Source: Pelargonium cotyledonis (lineage: Eukaryota > Streptophyta > Magnoliopsida > Geraniales > Geraniaceae). From it: a stretch of DNA of 30,681 nucleotides. The stretch is taken from NCBI GenBank assembly GCA_036897625.1, contig JAYMTA010000356.1, positions 1-30,681 on the forward strand. The letters run 5' to 3'. The notes beneath the pieces are model-generated. The model had not been told where the DNA came from and made no database searches. It worked only from the letters and a program-made list of their open reading frames with translations. Shown piece by piece: positions 26,142 through 30,681 of this stretch (positions within the stretch are counted from its first letter, which is position 1; the number at the start of each line of letters is the position of its first letter). The position numbers were made by a program, and so were the translations under genes.

Positions 26142-27450
26142 GTTGAATCTTGAGACTTGTAGCTAACTTCATGTTGGGTTGCAATTTATTTAGCAGTAGA
26201 TTTTGTATAATTTTGCTACGAGACTGATTTTATGTGCAACAGCCATATTTGACCAATACATGTTTTCAGTTCTTTTAATGAGAAAAGTTCCTCTTTAGCT
26301 AGATTGGTATTACTTTTTTATTAATTGCTGACAATCGGTTTTTATTGTTATATTTAGCAAAATAAAACTACAATTTTAGAGTACCCCTAATAGGGTAGCT
26401 CACGAGCTATCTAGGTTGCCTTATTCTATGTTTGATGTTGATTTTCTCGATCCGGGCTCTATGCCGGAGTCGGTTATGTTACTTGTTCATCAAGATAGTT
26501 GAATGAATAAAATGTTGTCTTCTTTCATTAAAAAAAAAAAAAAACTACAATTTTAGCGTGTTTATTATACCAGGGGTGTGACAATTATATGACAATTTGA
26601 CAATCATCACTAATTTTTTGTTTGTAAACTTCTACACCTGCCAACATTTGTCTGAGAATTGATGCCACGTCATTTTGTCATTTTGTATAATGTTTTGGGT
26701 TTAACCTAATTTTTTATTATAAAAATTGTTTAGTAGGCCAAGGTCAAGTAAGCACGACAACTATGAAAAATAGTCTAGTAAACATGTCACGTAATCTATC
26801 TAGTTGTACAATGAAAACACCGTTTTAATTTTTTGCATCTTCAATAGTAAAAATGGCAGTCGTGTTGAAACTAAAAGAAGAAGAAAAAAACTAAATAGGT
26901 GGGACAAAATCATGCAATACACTAATTATGGGTTAAATCAACTTTTTTAATCTAATTTAGTCATTGAACCATTAGTTTCAATTAGTTTTTCCATTACATG
27001 TTCCGATGTTTTGACCATTGTGTTTGATGTCAGTTTGTTATTTTTGGTTGCTCTGCGAACTAAGTGATCCACGAGTTAATTAGTTCTTCGGTTTATTTGT
27101 CTGACTTCTTTGTTTTGTTATAGTTCTTTTTTTTGTTATAAAAAAAACTTAATAGATCATTTTTTTTGGGTCTAGACCGGCAAACAATGCGGTTTCTGAA
27201 CGGAACTGTAAACTCGCGATTGACACCCTTAAACAATTTTACCACACTAATACTAATCTATATTCGAGTCGGGTACAACCACAATTAATCACTTTAGTTT
27301 ATAAAAAATTTAGAAACTAATTTGGGTTTATTTGTTTGTTGATTTTCCTTATTAATTTGGTTTAAATTCATGTAGGTAGTAAAGTTTCTTCTAGCACCTT
27401 GTCTTTTATCTTTATTTGGGAAGCAAACGACGTCGTGGAAACGTCGTCAC
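26142..27450. other. Intergenic AT-rich DNA
   Basis: This contains the 3' UTR of the FNBP4-like gene and a short retroposon (separate entry). The rest has poly(T) runs and no recognised gene. A palindromic acgacgtcgt at about 27428-27437 and a nearby aaacgtcgtcac lie close to the start of the next gene and may be promoter elements. Confidence 0.5.
26364..26556 (+). mobile_element. Short poly(A) retroposon with 16-bp target-site duplication
   Basis: aaaactacaattttag occurs at 26364-26379 and again at 26541-26556. Between them is about 161 bp, ending in aatgaataaaatgttgtctt and then a poly(A) run of at least 12. Flanking duplications plus a terminal poly(A) are the mark of LINE-type target-primed insertion. 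With no clear A and B boxes, a 5'-truncated LINE 3' end is more likely than a SINE. Part of the A-run is shared between tail and duplication. Confidence 0.8.
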
Positions 27451-27897
27451 CTTCGCTGCCTTACCAATTGCAGAGTCCGTCAAAAACAAATAAAATAAAA
27501 ATAAAAATAAAACCCCCACTTATTTAATCGCAAAAACTCTAATCTTCTCAGGTTGATGTTCGACACCAAAACCTCTCTCCATCCCATTTCCGTCCAGCGA
27601 ACGTTTCTAAGCCAAGGTACTCTCTTGTTTCCGTTTGGTTCCCTAGAAAATGAACCGCAATAACCCAAAGAAGAATATTATCTTTTTCTGCGATATGTCA
27701 CTAGAAGGAATCAGATATTTTCTTACTTTACTTTAATGGGTTGGCTTCCTTTTTTGTCTATCTCATTGCGTTGGGTTGAAATTTTGGATTTTTGATGTTG
27801 TTTTAGGGTAATTTCTTCTCGGGTATTGCGCATTCGTCATCCAAATTGAGGTTTTGAAACTGAAAATTTGCCTGATTTTCAGTTGGTATTCGTGGAG

Positions 27898-29101
27898 ATG
27901 GCGACAATCTCTGCTAATTCCATTGCCTTGTTGCCATTACTAGCGCCAGGTATGGCTTTTGTTTCTAATTTAATGAGAAATTGCTGGGGCTGGTGCTTTC
28001 TTGTTCTAATGTTTCTATGTTGCTGCATTGGTGACCTTTGGAGCCTGGAATCCACTTTGTCTTCTATTTTTTGTTCCCAATTTTGGTTTGCATTGCTATT
28101 AGTCTAGTCTGGATGAAAATTTCCGCATGCAATTTGTGAAGGCTCCATTTGACCTGTTGGTAGTGTTTCTAGGGTCTATTATTGAGCAAGTTGTTGGGGT
28201 TTTGGGATTTATGGAAATTACTAGTAGGTTTGGGTTTGTATGGATGCTTTGGAAACTATGTGTTCTGTTTCTTTTATATTTTCCATTGGAGTAGTATATA
28301 TTATCAAACATACAATCTTACTTGGTTGGTTCGAAGGAAGCATTTCATCTTGTGGGAACATTAAGGTTTTGATGACTTGAGAAGCTGGCATCAATTCCAC
28401 ATTGTTTTGTATTGTTTGTTCTTTTTTCAAATGTAGGCATCTAGCATGTTGGTAAAGTTTGGCCCAAAAAGTTGAATGGACCCATATAGGATCTTGGTGA
28501 AGTTACTCGGGGGTAGACTATGTATTATTGAACTGTGAACATTAAGAAATTGCTACCTGGTAGGGGGTGGGTTGTTATAGTTTTGAGATAAGCCAGGACT
28601 AAGTTGTCCTTTCACTACGCCTTTGCATAATGGTTCTCTGATATTTTCATTATTCATTAGATAATTACTTTAGACTTCTTGATTGTTTGCTCCATGTATG
28701 CCCATTTTCTGAATATTAGGTGTGTTTATTTGTTCGGTGCCACGGTTGCTCTTGGTATGGTTTTTGAAGGGGCACTAATAATTATCTAGTTAGCTCAAAT
28801 ATTGAATGGAAAGAAAATATAGAACTTTTCCATGAAGATTAATCTATATGATTGAAAGGGATGATCTAGATTTCAAATGTTAACTTATCTACATCTATTA
28901 TTCTTTCCACTGCATGTAGTGAATGTTAAAGGTCTGGGCAAGTTTACGTGTTCACATCCATTGAGAGTTTCCAGGCAATTTGCGCCTTTTGATGGAAGAA
29001 GAGTACAATGTAAGGCAGGGCTCGGTGATTCGTCATTGTTTGCTGATAGAAGAAAACCAATGACACATTTTACTCGGATGTTATCTGCTTCCATTATTTG
29101 T
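27898..29101 (+). CDS. 5' part of an unidentified, probably plastid-targeted protein
   Basis: A leader exon probably ends at 27617 (AGCCAAG, then GTACTC). An acceptor TTTTCAG precedes 27883 and the ATG is at 27898. Coding exons visible are 27898-27949 (phase 1 end, donor GTATGG) and 28920-29101 (acceptor TGTAG, donor GTAAGT), giving 78 residues. The N-terminus MATISANSIALLPLLAP is rich in Ser/Ala and lacks acidic residues. It continues with HPLRVSRQFAPFDGRRVQCK, which looks like a transit peptide with a V-Q-C-K cleavage region. A hydrophobic MLSASIIC starts at the last donor and may begin a membrane or lumen-targeting segment. I do not recognise the protein. The remaining exons are either past 30681 or hidden in the transposon-rich tail. 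Confidence 0.6.
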
Positions 29102-29449
29102 GTAAGTGTACTCTGACTATGTCTTGTTACTTCAATTATATGGCTAGTTATGTTTTATGACTTTGAATGTTAGGCTCCTTATAGACACCAACACCATGAG
29201 ATGGGCTGTTGGGCATGAGAATGCATAGGTGGTTTTGTGTTAGCACTGGAAAGAATAAGGTAAAATGAAAACTAAATGTATGTGGTATTCTATGATTGTA
29301 AAGAATAAAGGACCAGAGTTCATCAAATGAACTTCGGTGATGTTATGTTTTCGCATGGTTAGTTAAGGACAAATTCTCTACTGTGTGCATTCTCTCGACC
29401 TACCTGCTTTGCCCACAGTTGCATAACCTACCCTTTCAATGTCACTCCC

Positions 29450-30245
29450 ATGACCACCACTTAAGCTGTTAAGCATGATAATTAATCAGGCTAGGAAACG
29501 TAATATTTAGTCCCACAATTCTCAGGTCCAGGAATCATGGTTCACCTCTTGATCCTTCACACTAAGTGCTACAGTTAAATTAAACCAAGCCCTAGCATGC
29601 ACTAAGTTCAACTGGTGTATAAAGCAACACATAACATAACATTAAATATTTCAATTAATTTTACTCATAAAGACATGCATTCAACAAACCCTAATCCCTA
29701 GAATATGAATTAGCTATGCTTATATAATAACACAACCATTGAAATAAATGAAGAAACAATCCTCAATAATGAATATGAGGAGAGAATACAATGCTGCTGA
29801 TTGAATGAATGAAGGGTTGGCAATTCTTACCCCTTAACAATCTTATGCAGTAAACTACCTAAGCTAGAATCCCAAAATTATGCACATGAAAAAATAAAAA
29901 ACAAAGATCCCTAGTGTGGCCTAAGTAATGGTGATTATTTATATCAATGGCTGAACATACAATCTGAAAAGGAAAATGAGGTTAGAGTTGCTAGCGACAC
30001 ATGGGTGTCTTTCTCTACTTGGGAACACATGACCGTGCTGATCTGCGTGCACAGGATGAAAACATTCTGCCCTGTACACATGGCCGTGTGGTGTTGACGG
30101 ATGGGAGTGTTTCGTCTGTGGACTTCACGACCATGTCTTCATTATGGACACTGTTTTTGGCTTCTTTTCCTTGGATTCAACTTGCACTTTAACTCCTTTT
30201 AGTACCAATCATCCTTTATCGGGGCCTCGCACACATTTGACACAC
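29450..30245. mobile_element. Probable LTR-retrotransposon remnant
   Basis: The region resembles non-coding retroelement DNA: ttctcaggtccaggaatcat, then aagtgctacagttaaattaa, and a later stretch with repeated near-palindromes such as acacatgaccgtg and acacatggccgtgtgg. Motifs of this gacacggccgtgt type occur in plant retroelement non-coding regions. I see neither paired LTRs nor a polymerase frame, so the class and limits are uncertain. Confidence 0.35.
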
Positions 30246-30360
30246 ATCGTATGGCGTAGAAGTTGGTGGTCTTGTTGTCACATGTATACCTAGTTCATTA
30301 AACTGTGATATAGTTTACTCAATTGGTATTTTTTCCTTCAGATGCCTAGACTATATATTA

Positions 30361-30681
30361 CCTAGGGCAAATAGCAGATAGCTCCCATGTGGTTGACACT
30401 TATTTAATTTGGGTACCTAAAACTTTGATAAGTGCACATAACTACCCGAATTTGGCTTTTAGAATTTTCACCAGTTAAATCTAACTGAAACATGTGAAAA
30501 GACTAAACTACCCCTAGGTGAAAAAAAATACCCAAAATGACAATTTGTGTACAGCCAAACAGGTCCTTACTATCAATTAAAAAAAAAAACTTATTTCTCG
30601 GAAGCACAGATCTACGACGACGGCTTGCCTCCGGCCATGGAAGACGACGGCGGGTTGGCCAGCCCCCCACACCCCCACAGC
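30361..30681. mobile_element. Possible TIR-type element entering the window edge
   Basis: From 30364 the sequence gggcaaatagcagatagctc, with later agttaaatctaactg and aaactacccctaggtgaaaa, recalls the ends of the element at 12336 (ggggtaatta and agttaaatttaacg) in style but not base for base. It continues into a GC-rich segment with cggccatggaagacgacggc near the end. The other end lies outside the window, so this cannot be confirmed. Confidence 0.3.

Noticed and set aside
30001..30192. 63-codon frame near the window end as an exon of the plastid-type gene
   Set aside because: No suitable splice acceptor in phase was seen, and the sequence consists of retroelement-like acacatggccgtgtg motifs.

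Overview
This window is nuclear DNA of a flowering plant. Evidence: protein-coding genes split by AT-rich GT-AG introns, a plastid-targeted FKBP, a 699-residue cytosolic HSP90 with the plant exon pattern, a CBL calcium sensor, DUF295/F-box genes, tRNA-derived SINEs, TIR elements and GA/AT microsatellites. A eudicot is clear; Rosaceae is my guess from the general look of the repeats and the F-box family, and is not proven. No bacterial-type system, CRISPR array, rRNA or functional tRNA is visible. Exon maps below were read by eye from splice sites and phase; summed exon lengths give whole codon numbers for FKBP16-1, HSP90 and CBL.

Layout. 1-1247: intergenic DNA with three antisense copies of one SINE family. 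1248-3562 (-): FKBP16-1-like thylakoid FKBP, eight exons, 207 aa. 3910-4900: about 1 kb element with degraded terminal inverted repeats and a small GC-rich fragment. 5402-8301 (+): cytosolic HSP90, three exons, 699 aa, with TATA box, imperfect heat-shock element and a tandem duplication in intron 1. 8680-10945 (-): two DUF295-type units; the upstream one (9911-10945) is an intact open frame without an F-box, the downstream one (8680-9782) starts with an F-box and has two frame breaks.

12201-18370 (-): a CBL2/CBL3-like calcineurin B-like protein, eight coding exons (226 aa) plus 5' UTR exons. Its last intron holds a TIR element with flanking 8-bp repeats, and one splice donor lies at the edge of a CT microsatellite. 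18644-26141 (+): a formin-binding-protein-4-like protein with two WW domains, ten exons, divergent from CBL across a short shared promoter. Its reading frame is broken in a GC-rich Ala/Pro tract at about 23866-23910. 26364-26556: a short poly(A) retroposon with a 16-bp target-site duplication. 27540 to at least 29101 (+): the 5' part of a probably plastid-targeted gene I do not recognise. 29102-30681: intronic or intergenic DNA with transposon-like sequence.

The genes do not form one pathway: photosynthetic membrane maintenance (FKBP16-1), chaperone (HSP90), tonoplast calcium signalling (CBL) and a nuclear WW scaffold sit side by side as ordinary neighbours. I see no convincing undescribed system. 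The best second looks are the FNBP4-like frame break, the broken DUF295 tandem and the transposon structures.
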